Below are positions 35,444-42,971 of a DNA stretch of 64,000 nt, one piece after another; position 1 is the stretch's first letter, and the number at the start of each line of letters is the position of its first letter. Below the pieces are notes generated by a model. That model was not told the origin of the DNA and did no database searches. It was given only the letters and a program-made list of their open reading frames with translations. A program made the translations under genes and the position numbers. The stretch spans positions 62,001-126,000 of the IMG/VR virus record IMGVR_UViG_3300025316_000590, one strand, 5' to 3'. Source of the stretch: a virus.

Positions 35444-36118
35444 ATGCCGTACAAAAACCCTGCCGACAAAAAGGCGAATGACGCACGACGTGCGGCGGCT
35501 ATCCTTGCTGACCCTGTTCAACGGGAGAGACGCAATGCACGGCATTGTAAGAACTATGCCCGCCTCAAAAAGAACTCATCTTGGTGTAGGAAACGAGCCG
35601 AGGATTCGCACCGCCGCAACCAAACCAAATACTACGCTGATGTGGCGGCATCCCGCAAGCTCGTGCGGGAGCGGTTATCGCAAATGCGGGTGGCCAACAC
35701 AGGCAATATCAACGGAAAAACCAAGGCGTATCGCCAACAGCACCGGAAGCAAATCAACGCCAGTACCAAGGCATGGCTGGTGGCCCATCCTGAACGGGCC
35801 AAAGCGTACCGGCGGGCGGCACATCTTCAGGCAAAATATAAGATGACCCACAAAACATACGAGGAGATGTTTAACGCTCAGGGTGGCGTATGTGCTGCGT
35901 GCGGTCAGCCTGAAACAAGTAAACGGCTAGGAGTGATTCGGCACATGCACGTCGATCACGACCACGCCACCGGCAAGGTGCGAGCCCTATTGTGCCACAG
36001 ATGTAATTCCGCCCTTGGACTTCTCAAGGACGACCGAACACTGGTGGCTAACCTGCTACTCTACATCAGCAAGTACCAACCCGTCACCCGCCGAAGAATT
36101 CAAACTGTTGGCACATGA
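35444..36118 (+). CDS. Endonuclease VII-like homing endonuclease (HEG C)
   Basis: 224 residues. The C-terminal domain (CAACGQPE then HVDHDHATGKVRALLCHRC and NSALGLLKDD) is the recombination endonuclease VII fold with two zinc-binding Cys pairs and the catalytic H-x-D-H-D-H. The N-terminal ~120 residues are basic and helical, for DNA binding. Last codons (RRRIQTVGT) and the stop lie in promoter P2. Own promoter and structured leader. Likely mobile. Confidence 0.85.
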   Translation: MPYKNPADKKANDARRAAAILADPVQRERRNARHCKNYARLKKNSSWCRKRAEDSHRRNQTKYYADVAASRKLVRERLSQMRVANTGNINGKTKAYRQQHRKQINASTKAWLVAHPERAKAYRRAAHLQAKYKMTHKTYEEMFNAQGGVCAACGQPETSKRLGVIRHMHVDHDHATGKVRALLCHRCNSALGLLKDDRTLVANLLLYISKYQPVTRRRIQTVGT

Positions 36119-36130
36119 CGTGCATGATAC
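36109..36130 (+). promoter_or_regulatory. Sigma-54-like promoter P2
   Basis: TGGCACATGACGTGCATGAT with GAATTC upstream. It contains the HEG C stop codon. A start codon with a good ribosome site lies 23 bases on. Confidence 0.75.
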
Positions 36131-36152
36131 GACCAGCGAAAGGAACTGAATT

Positions 36153-36347
36153 ATGAGAATTAGAAGACCAGCAGTCGAATGCCCAAACTGGTGCCCGTAC
36201 AAGACCTATACGTGGACGACCAAACAACTGGCCGCGTGGTATCTCAAGTATGGCGAATGGTGCCAGTACGATGGCCGTGTGTGGGTGCCCGTGACGAAAC
36301 GTCTCGGTGGCGGAGTAGTGAGTGTCAGATTCAAGGAGAAGGTGTAG
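36153..36347 (+). CDS. Small aromatic-rich protein
   Basis: 64 residues with many Trp and Tyr (CPNWCPYKTYTWTTKQLAAW).  Start after GAAAGGAACTGAATT. No family recognised; operon with the next gene (3-base gap). Confidence 0.6.
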   Translation: MRIRRPAVECPNWCPYKTYTWTTKQLAAWYLKYGEWCQYDGRVWVPVTKRLGGGVVSVRFKEKV

Positions 36348-36350
36348 GCT

Positions 36351-36605
36351 ATGAACGTCGGTGACATATTCTACAACACGCAGGACGAGCCATCACTGCC
36401 CGGCGTTCCGCCGTTCAAGAAGGGATTCTACAAGGTCATCAGCATCCGCGACAGCCTGCTCCTGCGACACCTGAAACCGCACCAGCGGCGGATGTACGAA
36501 ATCCGCCGTTGCACCAAGAACGGTGGCAAACTGATGAAGTACCACAACGACTGGTGCTGTACGAAGCTCGACGCGTGGTTGGCGTCCGGTCGGCTACAGC
36601 AATAA
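36351..36605 (+). CDS. Small hypothetical protein
   Basis: 84 residues (MNVGDIFYNTQDEPSLPGVP), basic C-terminal half (RHLKPHQRRMYEIRRC). The N-terminus resembles SH3-like or PAS-less small beta domains. Function unknown. Confidence 0.6.
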   Translation: MNVGDIFYNTQDEPSLPGVPPFKKGFYKVISIRDSLLLRHLKPHQRRMYEIRRCTKNGGKLMKYHNDWCCTKLDAWLASGRLQQ

Positions 36606-36612
36606 ATACGAA

Positions 36613-36634
36613 CGGCACGCCGGTTGCATGATAA
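36613..36634 (+). promoter_or_regulatory. Sigma-54-like promoter P3
   Basis: CGGCACGCCGGTTGCATGAT, matching TTGCA at -12. It reads into a non-coding stretch with three hairpins, not directly into a gene. Confidence 0.75.
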
Positions 36635-36655
36635 GACCGGCATACGAAACAACAG

Positions 36656-36750
36656 CCGCTCAATAAGCGGAATGCGGGTGCAGGTCTCGTAGACCTGCAC
36701 CCTGCGGATACAAGAGGCGACGGTCGGCGGGCGGTGAAGTCCTCACCGCC
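36656..36750 (+). ncRNA. Three-hairpin non-coding RNA downstream of P3
   Basis: CCGCT/AGCGG (5 bp), GGGTGCAGGTCT/AGACCTGCACCC (12 bp, 3-base loop) and GGCGGTGA/TCACCGCC (8 bp, 5-base loop) follow each other. No open frame of note. The HEG D promoter follows, so the cassette may have displaced a gene this leader once served. Alternatively a small RNA. Confidence 0.5.
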
Positions 36751-36763
36751 TGGGCCACCACGG

Positions 36764-36890
36764 TTGACGTAGCGAGTAGATCAGCTAGACTAACGTTAGT
36801 CGGTTGACCTTGCACTTGGCCGACGAGCTTTGATTCATTTACGCCCAACCCGTCTCACGTCACTCGCAAGGTCAAACGTGGGGCGGGTTG
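36764..36890 (+). promoter_or_regulatory. HEG D sigma-70-type promoter and interleaved-stem leader
   Basis: TTGACG (36764), 16-base spacer, TAGACT (36786-36791). Stem A: TTGACCTTGC (36804-36813) with GCAAGGTCAA (36866-36875). Stem B: CAACCCGTCTCACG (36846-36859) with CGTGGGGCGGGTTG (36877-36890), 14 bp with two G-U pairs. GTCGG (36799) and CCGAC (36820) can form a small competing hairpin over the 5' strand of A. Confidence 0.75.
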
Positions 36891-36909
36891 GTGTCGTTAG
36901 GATCATATC

Positions 36910-37431
36910 ATGCCGGAAAGACGCAGAATAACGAGCGTGCGGTTCATACCGCTGACGCAGGGCCGGTTTGCTATCGTGGATGCAGCCGATTACGAATGGC
37001 TGACGCGATTCAGCAAGTGGTGCTACAACGGAACCAAAGGCTATGCCGTCAGCAGCCTAGTTCGCCGGTTGTCTCGGGCCGGCGAATCGTATCAGATGCA
37101 CCAGATCATTATGCGGGCTCCTCCCGGCGTAAGCCCAGACCATAAGAATGGCAACAAGCTCGATAACCGCCGCAGCAATCTGCGGCTGGCCAACGGTACG
37201 CAGAATATGGCCAACCGCGATCTACAGAGCAACAACACGACCGGCTACAAAGGTGTAGTTAGGCATCGTGGTAAATTCCGAGCCCGCATCGGCGATGGAC
37301 TTCGCAAGGGTGGTCGGCATCTTGGCATATTCTTGACCGTTGAAGAAGCAGCTTTGGCCTACAACACGGCGGCTGTTGAAATGTACGGTGAGTTCGCTTG
37401 TTTGAATTCGGTTGGCACGCGATTCGCATGA
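36910..37431 (+). CDS. HNH/AP2 homing endonuclease (HEG D)
   Basis: 173 residues. HNH_3-type core (MHQIIMRAPPGVSPDHKNGN, then KLDNRRSNLRLANGTQN) followed by an AP2 DNA-binding domain (GYKGVVRHRGKFRARI to TVEEAALAYNTAA). The last codons (SVGTRFA) and stop lie within promoter P4. Homing endonuclease, probably mobile. Confidence 0.85.
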   Translation: MPERRRITSVRFIPLTQGRFAIVDAADYEWLTRFSKWCYNGTKGYAVSSLVRRLSRAGESYQMHQIIMRAPPGVSPDHKNGNKLDNRRSNLRLANGTQNMANRDLQSNNTTGYKGVVRHRGKFRARIGDGLRKGGRHLGIFLTVEEAALAYNTAAVEMYGEFACLNSVGTRFA

Positions 37432-37434
37432 TAC
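37413..37434 (+). promoter_or_regulatory. Sigma-54-like promoter P4
   Basis: TGGCACGCGATTCGCATGAT, GAATTC upstream; overlaps the HEG D stop codon. Confidence 0.75.
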
Positions 37435-37446
37435 TTCCATCGTAAA

Positions 37447-37526
37447 CGGTCAGCGTAAATCCTGCGGGCTCCCAAGCCTTCGGGCAGCAAAACAAGGTGG
37501 GCATACCCCACCGAATACGCTGACCG
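37447..37526 (+). ncRNA. Structured leader downstream of P4
   Basis: CGGTCAGCGTA pairs with TACGCTGACCG (11 bp perfect) enclosing a second stem GGTGGG/CCCACC (6 bp) and a small GGCT/AGCC hairpin. It ends ~30 bases before the next start. It may be a leader with a regulatory role. Confidence 0.5.
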
Positions 37527-37557
37527 CCGCTCAAACCAGCAGCGAAGGAATGCTAGA

Positions 37558-37686
37558 ATGTCTGAACGAGAAAAAAACGCCTGGAACGAGATCGACGAAC
37601 AAGCCGCCCGCGAGGGTTCGGCCCGCCGCCGCGAGTTGCACGGCCCCGAAAACGGCCCCGAAGATGATGGAGACGCACCGTGCTAA
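37558..37686 (+). CDS. Small charged protein
   Basis: 42 residues (MSEREKNAWNEIDEQAAREG, then SARRRELHGPENGPEDDGDA), very polar. Start after GAAGGAATGCTAG. The next gene starts inside its last codons. Function unknown. Confidence 0.5.
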   Translation: MSEREKNAWNEIDEQAAREGSARRRELHGPENGPEDDGDAPC

Positions 37687-37943
37687 CCGTCGAACTCAAA
37701 CACGAACGAGCGAAGGGCCGAACCGCCGAGGTCGCCACCCTCCGCGAAGCATCCGAGACCGTTCGCCTATACATCAGCTACTTTAGCCTTGGGAACGGCA
37801 ACTGGCAGGGCGGGCTGGTACGCCAGAACGGCAAGCGGAAGTACATGATCTCTTACAATGGTCGTGTCTGGAAGTATGAGCCGAAAGGCTGGACGAACAC
37901 GACGCCTGAAATCACTGGTGAAGAACTGGACAAACCATTATGA
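37680..37943 (+). CDS. Small hypothetical protein
   Basis: 87 residues, GTG start overlapping the previous gene. Contains a beta-rich core (RLYISYFSLGNGNWQGGLV). ATGA overlap with the next. No family recognised. Confidence 0.6.
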   Translation: MLTVELKHERAKGRTAEVATLREASETVRLYISYFSLGNGNWQGGLVRQNGKRKYMISYNGRVWKYEPKGWTNTTPEITGEELDKPL

Positions 37944-38293
37944 CCACAGCGACGCAACCGACCCTCGACGCCCGCGGCTGGTTTGACTTCGTCAGCGAGA
38001 TTCACGAGCAGGTGAAAAAGGCGGGCCGCATCTACACGACCGGCCAGATCGCTCGCCGCATCCGGGTCAAAGTCCTGAAGCAGTACCGCGATCAGGGCGA
38101 CGACGAGATGACCGCCGAACGCGTGCGGCATGGCCTCGACCGTGTTGGCCCAGGCGGGCTTACCGGAATGATACTGCGATATGTAGAGGGCACCCTGGCC
38201 GTGCGAACGCGGGCGGGCGTGATCGATCAGCGGAACTACCACAACCGCGACGCATTCCTTGCGGCCATCCGAAACCTGAATCCAAGGGCATAG
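37940..38293 (+). CDS. Hypothetical protein
   Basis: 117 residues; helical, with GRIYTTGQIARRIRVKVLKQY resembling a winged-helix or DNA-binding element. Start fixed by ATGA overlap. Function unknown. Confidence 0.6.
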   Translation: MTTATQPTLDARGWFDFVSEIHEQVKKAGRIYTTGQIARRIRVKVLKQYRDQGDDEMTAERVRHGLDRVGPGGLTGMILRYVEGTLAVRTRAGVIDQRNYHNRDAFLAAIRNLNPRA

Positions 38294-38295
38294 TC

Positions 38296-38451
38296 ATGGA
38301 CGAAGATATCGACGAACTCGATTACGAGTGCCCGCCGGTGTGCAGCGAGTGTGGCGAGAATCTTTGCGATTCGTGCGGCTGCTGCGGCAACCCGCACTGC
38401 GAAGCGTGCTGCTGCCCGCTTGTGGAACGCGAGGACGACGCGGGAGAATGA
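38296..38451 (+). CDS. Small Cys-rich protein
   Basis: 51 residues with 13 Cys (CPPVCSECGENLCDSCGCCG, then CEACCCP) between acidic ends. Likely binds zinc in one or two knuckles. Start 3 bases after the previous stop. Function unknown. Confidence 0.6.
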   Translation: MDEDIDELDYECPPVCSECGENLCDSCGCCGNPHCEACCCPLVEREDDAGE

Positions 38452-38454
38452 GCC

Positions 38455-38853
38455 ATGAACGAATATGAAAAGTAATTCGCCTCGTTATCCCTAGCGGAGG
38501 TGATGGAGCTTCGGAAGATCAAGACGAAGCTGACCGATCAGTACCTGCATGAGGAACTGCCCACGGTGCAGGGCTGGTGTAACAAGTGCGATGCCTGCGG
38601 GGCGGTCGGATACCAAGACCCGCCCGTGATGTACACCGATCCCGAGTCTGGATCAGTGATCACGTTGCAGGGCCGTATTTACAACAAGACGATGTTTCGC
38701 GCGATCGGCGAGATTTTATGCGAGAAGTGTTTCGTCCGGGAGTATTACAACGGACCGACCAACGACGTGCCCAAGCGGGGCAACCCACACCTGACGACAC
38801 CGCACTCGCAGTGGAGTTACGACGGTGGTAGATTTGGAAGCGGAGAATGGTGA
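38455..38853 (+). CDS. Hypothetical zinc-binding protein with in-frame stop near its start
   Basis: From the ATG at 38455 the frame reads MNEYEK, then TAA at 38473, then FASLSLAEVMELRKIKTKL and on without a break. The likely functional start is now the ATG at 38503 (117-residue product), close behind GGAGG. Cys pairs (CNKCDAC, CEKC) suggest a zinc ribbon. Either a nonsense mutation or read-through. Confidence 0.6.
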
Positions 38854-38854
38854 T

Positions 38855-39187
38855 ATGAACCACGAAGAATTCCTCAAGTTTCTTGGCAGCGAGGCCCGAC
38901 CCAAGTGTGGCCGGTGCTGGTGGCGGGAGGGCCGCAAGTGCTACAACGAGAACCTCGGTGCAGTACCGGGCGAGGGTCAGGACATCACCGCTGAACTGTG
39001 GGCTACCTGCTCTGCCACACCCGCGTACCAGAACAGTCGGGCGACCCTGGCTCAGGCCCTGCCGAACATCTTGCTGGCCGTCGCGGCACAGACGCAGCCC
39101 GCTGAAAAGGTTGTCCAGTGCTGCGAAGCTGTCGAGTCGGCATACGATTCGCATGATACCGCTGGTCAGAAAGGAACTGAATCATGA
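38855..39187 (+). CDS. Hypothetical Cys-containing protein
   Basis: 110 residues from the ATG after AATGGTGAT. CGRCWWREGRKC near residue 20 may bind metal. The last ~17 codons run through promoter P5. Function unknown. Confidence 0.6.
   Translation: MNHEEFLKFLGSEARPKCGRCWWREGRKCYNENLGAVPGEGQDITAELWATCSATPAYQNSRATLAQALPNILLAVAAQTQPAEKVVQCCEAVESAYDSHDTAGQKGTES
39138..39159 (+). promoter_or_regulatory. Sigma-54-like promoter P5
   Basis: CGGCATACGATTCGCATGAT; weaker -24 box (GGCATA) but GG-GC spacing kept. Inside the end of the gene before; next start 25 bases on. Confidence 0.6.
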
Positions 39188-39642
39188 CTATCGGAACCCC
39201 AAGTGTCTGCGAGTGGATTCGCAGCCTGCCGAATACTAGCAACGTTCGCCCGTGCCGAGTCACCATCAAGGGCCAAACCTGGGAGGGTGCTTATTACGAG
39301 GAGGAACGCGAGTGGCAGCAGGGCATGGACGGCGTGCAGCGAGGTGAACACAAGGCGGGCGATAAGTACGTCATCCGCCGCATCTACCTGCTCGGCGACC
39401 GGCCTGTGTTCAACCGTGAACGTGTCTGCTTCCCGTCGTATGAGGGCCTGGACTGGTACGTTTCGGGCTACTGCGTCACCTTCAAGCCCGAGCAGAAAAA
39501 GTATCATCCCTTCGGCAAGAGCTTTCAGATCATGCCGTGGGAGATCGAGGGCAAGCCCGACTGCAAGATCGACAGTCACGAACTGCACCCGTACCTGCGG
39601 GTGCCGATGACGGTCGAGTTCATCGAGGAGACCGCGTCATGA
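39184..39642 (+). CDS. Hypothetical protein
   Basis: 152 residues. Start after GAAAGGAACTGAATC. A compact alpha/beta sequence with CRVTIKGQTWEGAYYEEERE; no family recognised. ATGA overlap with the next gene. Confidence 0.6.
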   Translation: MTIGTPSVCEWIRSLPNTSNVRPCRVTIKGQTWEGAYYEEEREWQQGMDGVQRGEHKAGDKYVIRRIYLLGDRPVFNRERVCFPSYEGLDWYVSGYCVTFKPEQKKYHPFGKSFQIMPWEIEGKPDCKIDSHELHPYLRVPMTVEFIEETAS

Positions 39643-39977
39643 CATGCCCCAACAAGCACCCCGAAGGCCCGGTTTGTCCGACCTGCGGCGGATCCTGTGC
39701 TCCGTCCGGAGTCGACAGAGGATCGTGGGTTCACTTCCCTGTGACGGCCAGCGGTCGCGTGATCGATAGACTGGCCATCGAAGGTCATGGTGCGATTCAG
39801 GTGGACGAGTCTCCCGACCGCGAGCCGCCCATCATCGTCCTCGCCGGCCCGATCAAGTTCTGGTGGCAGGAAGGTCAGTGGGATAGCCTGCGGCATCAGG
39901 AATACGTGCAGTGGCGGGACGCAGTGCGGGTGGCCTTGGTGAAGGCCGGATTCGCCGTCTATTCGCCACAGGTCTAG
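39639..39977 (+). CDS. Nucleoside deoxyribosyltransferase-like protein, N-terminal half
   Basis: 112 residues. Cys-rich start (CPNKHPEGPVCPTCGG), then PPIIVLAGPIKFWW and WRDAVRVALVKAGFAVYSP, the first half of the Rossmann-like fold of nucleoside 2-deoxyribosyltransferases or DUF4406 proteins. It stops right after YSP. The missing half lies at 40463-40705, beyond HEG H. Probably one enzyme split in two. Confidence 0.75.
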   Translation: MTCPNKHPEGPVCPTCGGSCAPSGVDRGSWVHFPVTASGRVIDRLAIEGHGAIQVDESPDREPPIIVLAGPIKFWWQEGQWDSLRHQEYVQWRDAVRVALVKAGFAVYSPQV

Positions 39978-40003
39978 ACATTATGCCCTGTATAGCCTAT
40001 ACT
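39975..40003 (+). promoter_or_regulatory. HEG H sigma-70-type promoter
   Basis: TAGACA (overlapping the stop codon of the gene before), 17-base spacer, TATACT. HEG H starts 20 bases after the -10. Confidence 0.65.
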
Positions 40004-40022
40004 ATGTTTGGAGGGCGTAAGT

Positions 40023-40466
40023 ATGCTATGCAGAGTATGCAACGAGCGAGAGGTTCCTGAAGGCCACAAACGGAACAGGAATTACATTTGTAGCCAGTGC
40101 CACTACGGACGATACAAGGAAAAGGCACAAATCCTAAATCGAAGGAACGGTAAACGTTACCGCAAGGAGTTGCGGGAACGTATGTTTGATGCTTACGGCA
40201 GGGAGTGTGTTTACTGCCACAGCACGACGAATTTGCAGTTCGATCATACTAACGGTGACGGTTGCCGCAAAACGCGGGGATATGATACGCGGCAGTGGTT
40301 TCTGATGCTTATTGCCGCAGGATTCCCGCCTAGCTGCCAAGTGGTGTGCGGGCAGTGTAACGTAGCAAAACAGAATATGACCGATGCTCAGTTCCGAGCC
40401 TGGATCAAGATGGTATATCACGCTATTCACGGCGTGGAACGGCGACGCATACGGAGTACTACATGA
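40023..40466 (+). CDS. HNH homing endonuclease (HEG H)
   Basis: 147 residues from the ATG after GGAGGGCGTAAGT. Zinc pairs CRVCNE and CSQCHY at the start; a C-terminal HNH domain with CVYCHSTTNLQFDHTNGDG and VVCGQCNVAKQ. Ends RRRIRSTT, like other HEGs here. It separates the two halves of a deoxyribosyltransferase-like gene and its stop overlaps the start of the second half (ATGA). No room for an intron core. Confidence 0.85.
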   Translation: MLCRVCNEREVPEGHKRNRNYICSQCHYGRYKEKAQILNRRNGKRYRKELRERMFDAYGRECVYCHSTTNLQFDHTNGDGCRKTRGYDTRQWFLMLIAAGFPPSCQVVCGQCNVAKQNMTDAQFRAWIKMVYHAIHGVERRRIRSTT

Positions 40467-40705
40467 TCCTTCAACACCGAGCGATCCAGGGCCGCTGGAA
40501 CGAAGGGCTTCAGCGGATTAACGATGCCGCGATCATGAACGCCGACGTCATCGTGGTGCTGACGCCGCGGGACGTGCCCGCCGAAGGAACAGCACGCGAG
40601 GTCAAATTGGCGAAGCGGTTCAACATACCAGTCATTACCGCCCCACCAGGCAGCGATAGAAATCTCAGCACGCTCGTTGAAAGCTGCCTTGAGGAGGCTC
40701 GATGA
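40463..40705 (+). CDS. Nucleoside deoxyribosyltransferase-like protein, C-terminal half
   Basis: 80 residues. HRAIQGRWNEGLQRINDAA, then NADVIVVLTPRDVPAEGTARE and KLAKRFNIPVI match the second half of the family, including the D-x2-V-V-x-L and G-T-A-x-E nucleotide-binding site. Its start overlaps the HEG stop. With the half ending at 39977 it completes one domain. ATGA overlap with the next gene. Confidence 0.75.
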   Translation: MILQHRAIQGRWNEGLQRINDAAIMNADVIVVLTPRDVPAEGTAREVKLAKRFNIPVITAPPGSDRNLSTLVESCLEEAR

Positions 40706-41610
40706 ACTTCCACGAGTTCCCACTGTTCTACGTTTCGGCCAAACGCCTGGGCATGGTTCCCAGAGGCGTCTCATCTGCGGTGTTCTACGCGAACCACTTT
40801 CGTGATATGCATTGCATCGGAACATCCGCCGAGGCTGAAGTGCTGGGCGTTCACCTGTTCATGGAAGGCTGGTGGGCGGAGCATAACCGGCCCTTCTATA
40901 ACGTGTGGCCTAAGATCATCCCGATGCTGACCCGCCTCGACCTGTCACAGATCACGGGCAAGATGCTGAAGTCTCCCAAGCAGGTCATGTGTCTGCGGTT
41001 CCCGCAGGAAGGAAACCCGTTGACCCGCGACGGCGTGACTCTGCGGTCGATGCTGGTTGGTCCGGTCAGCACAACCGCAGGTCACCCGGCCTATTTCACG
41101 GCACAGGACTACGGAGAAACGATAAGCGGCCTGCCCGTGGTATCAACGAACTGGGTGCCGCTGCGGCCCGACCAGCCGCTGCTGGAGACCTTCGGCGGTT
41201 GCAAGAAGCGGGAATCCGCGATGGACGGCATCCAGATTCCCGAGGAACTAATGCTAGATGTGTGGCGTCTGGTGTTCACCTTGTCCCTACTGGATGATGA
41301 TCCCGAATTGATCGAACGCATCGTCCTCGCCGCCGACCGGAACGACTATGATCGCAGCGGTGACCAGAAGTACGTTGCCAAGGCGGAACGTCGCGGCGTG
41401 TTGGGTTGGGATATCGGCAAACGTGTCGAGGTGATGCCGCACTATCGCCGCCCGCACCTGGGCCTGCGGTGGACGGGCGAGGGCCGTACCGTGGCCAAGA
41501 TCGTGCCGATCAAGGGAGCAATCATTCACCGCGAGGCTGTTCTTCAACAGCCGACCGGCGAGGAAGGGCCGGTGGACGTGTCTAATGATCAACAAGGAGA
41601 CAAGCCATGA
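40702..41610 (+). CDS. Conserved hypothetical protein
   Basis: 302 residues. Large central part with MLVGPVSTTAGHP and a C-terminal segment MPHYRRPHLGLRWTGEGRT followed by VAKIVPIKGAIIHREAVLQ, which I recall from uncharacterised phage and bacterial proteins. No catalytic motif recognised. Coupled on both sides by ATGA. Confidence 0.6.
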   Translation: MNFHEFPLFYVSAKRLGMVPRGVSSAVFYANHFRDMHCIGTSAEAEVLGVHLFMEGWWAEHNRPFYNVWPKIIPMLTRLDLSQITGKMLKSPKQVMCLRFPQEGNPLTRDGVTLRSMLVGPVSTTAGHPAYFTAQDYGETISGLPVVSTNWVPLRPDQPLLETFGGCKKRESAMDGIQIPEELMLDVWRLVFTLSLLDDDPELIERIVLAADRNDYDRSGDQKYVAKAERRGVLGWDIGKRVEVMPHYRRPHLGLRWTGEGRTVAKIVPIKGAIIHREAVLQQPTGEEGPVDVSNDQQGDKP

Positions 41611-42044
41611 ACGACAGCGACGTTAAGTATGTAGCTGTACCCCGCACCAATCCTGAGATGTACCAGGAAATTCGTGCGAAGTACTATTCCCGCAAATGGT
41701 GGATGGCTATTGGATTTGATGGCGAGGACGCGATGTCGGTCATGGAGGCTATCGGTGCAGCCGTCGATCTTACCGGAGACGTCGATGGATCCGTGCTGTA
41801 TGAGTGCCCCGTGGGGATTTACGGAGATGACGGTGTACCAGAGAAAGATATATTCTGCATCCTGTTCATTCACAAACGGGTTGACTGGAATGCAATATTC
41901 CGAGCGTGTCGTCAAAATCGCCTGGATGCGTTTCCAGAGCAGCCGCCCCAGCAGGACGTTTTGATTCTTAGCACGAGTCTGCATAAAACAGCCATGACTA
42001 CCTACGATAATGTTCTGAGCTGTTACTCGCATCTGGACAACTAG
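41607..42044 (+). CDS. Hypothetical protein
   Basis: 145 residues; alpha/beta with YYSRKWWMAIGFDGEDAMSV. Start fixed by ATGA overlap. No family recognised. Confidence 0.6.
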   Translation: MNDSDVKYVAVPRTNPEMYQEIRAKYYSRKWWMAIGFDGEDAMSVMEAIGAAVDLTGDVDGSVLYECPVGIYGDDGVPEKDIFCILFIHKRVDWNAIFRACRQNRLDAFPEQPPQQDVLILSTSLHKTAMTTYDNVLSCYSHLDN

Positions 42045-42077
42045 CGTGAAACGAAACGAGTAGACCAGATTGAGGAT

Positions 42078-42269
42078 ATGATGCGATACATAGTAATTGA
42101 GCACAACAGCCGTGACCCGCAGAACCCGAAGGTGAAGGTGTTCTCAGGATCGAGTGCGAAGAGTAACGCACTGTTATTCGATGACGTATCATCGAACACA
42201 TGCCAGATTTACTTTGTGAAGGGCGACCTGACCCTCCAACCCGTAGAACGAAACGGAAAGTCATCTTGA
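42078..42269 (+). CDS. Small hypothetical protein
   Basis: 63 residues (MMRYIVIEHNSRDPQNPKVK), beta-rich start. Start after GATTGAGGAT. Function unknown. Confidence 0.55.
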   Translation: MMRYIVIEHNSRDPQNPKVKVFSGSSAKSNALLFDDVSSNTCQIYFVKGDLTLQPVERNGKSS

Positions 42270-42281
42270 TCGGAAGTACCT

Positions 42282-42584
42282 ATGAAATCCAAAGACTGGG
42301 CTAATCCGCTGCGGAAACACCTGAAGGCCAAAGGCTGGGCGAGGCAGGACAGGGGCGGTGTCGAGCTATGGCGGGATCCGATTCGCCGCGACACGCTGGG
42401 CCACTCCTTCTTTATGACGTTCGCCGGGGCGGTCAAAGTGCAGAAGAGCCGCGATGACGGCAGCGACAAGATCACCTGCCAGGCCAACATCGTCGATCAC
42501 GATTTATTCGGCATTCGCAAGTGCAGTCGCAAGCCAAAGGCGAACGGGTACTGCCACCAGCACAGGAAGCAAGCACAATCATGA
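42282..42584 (+). CDS. Small basic hypothetical protein
   Basis: 100 residues, Lys/Arg-rich, with CSRKPKANGYCHQHRKQ at the C-terminus, a likely zinc-binding C-x-H type end. ATGA overlap with the next gene. Confidence 0.55.
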   Translation: MKSKDWANPLRKHLKAKGWARQDRGGVELWRDPIRRDTLGHSFFMTFAGAVKVQKSRDDGSDKITCQANIVDHDLFGIRKCSRKPKANGYCHQHRKQAQS

Positions 42585-42958
42585 AGATCACCATCGTAGA
42601 CCAGATCGTGCGGCCCAAGGTTGAGGGCGGATGTGAGTGGGGCAATTTTCGCAAGGTGCTGGTCAGGCTCGTGCGGGGCGGAAAGCCCGTGAAGGAACTG
42701 TGGTGGATGCCGGGCTTCACGGGTTGGGCCGGCAGGGGATGTACCGACTACTATCATTCTCAGCTTATGACCGATGCTGAAGACGGCAGCGGACGCCCGC
42801 TGGGCGGGGCCAACAGTGAGTGGAAAACACTGCACGAGGGCGGCAGGCTCAGCGTGAAACTTATTGCAAAATACGCGAAGCAAATCGACGCGTTCTTCGG
42901 TGATTCGGTGTCTGGTCTTATCAGGAATACCAGAAAAACCATGATCATCGAGGACTAG
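42581..42958 (+). CDS. Hypothetical protein
   Basis: 125 residues from the ATG overlapping the stop before. Contains KELWWMPGFTGWAGRGCTDY. No family recognised. Confidence 0.55.
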   Translation: MKITIVDQIVRPKVEGGCEWGNFRKVLVRLVRGGKPVKELWWMPGFTGWAGRGCTDYYHSQLMTDAEDGSGRPLGGANSEWKTLHEGGRLSVKLIAKYAKQIDAFFGDSVSGLIRNTRKTMIIED

Positions 42959-42971
42959 TCAATTGCCCCAC

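Noticed and set aside
39978-40462. Group I or II intron carrying HEG H
   Set aside because: Only about 45 bases lie before the HEG start and none after its stop, too little for an intron core outside the reading frame.
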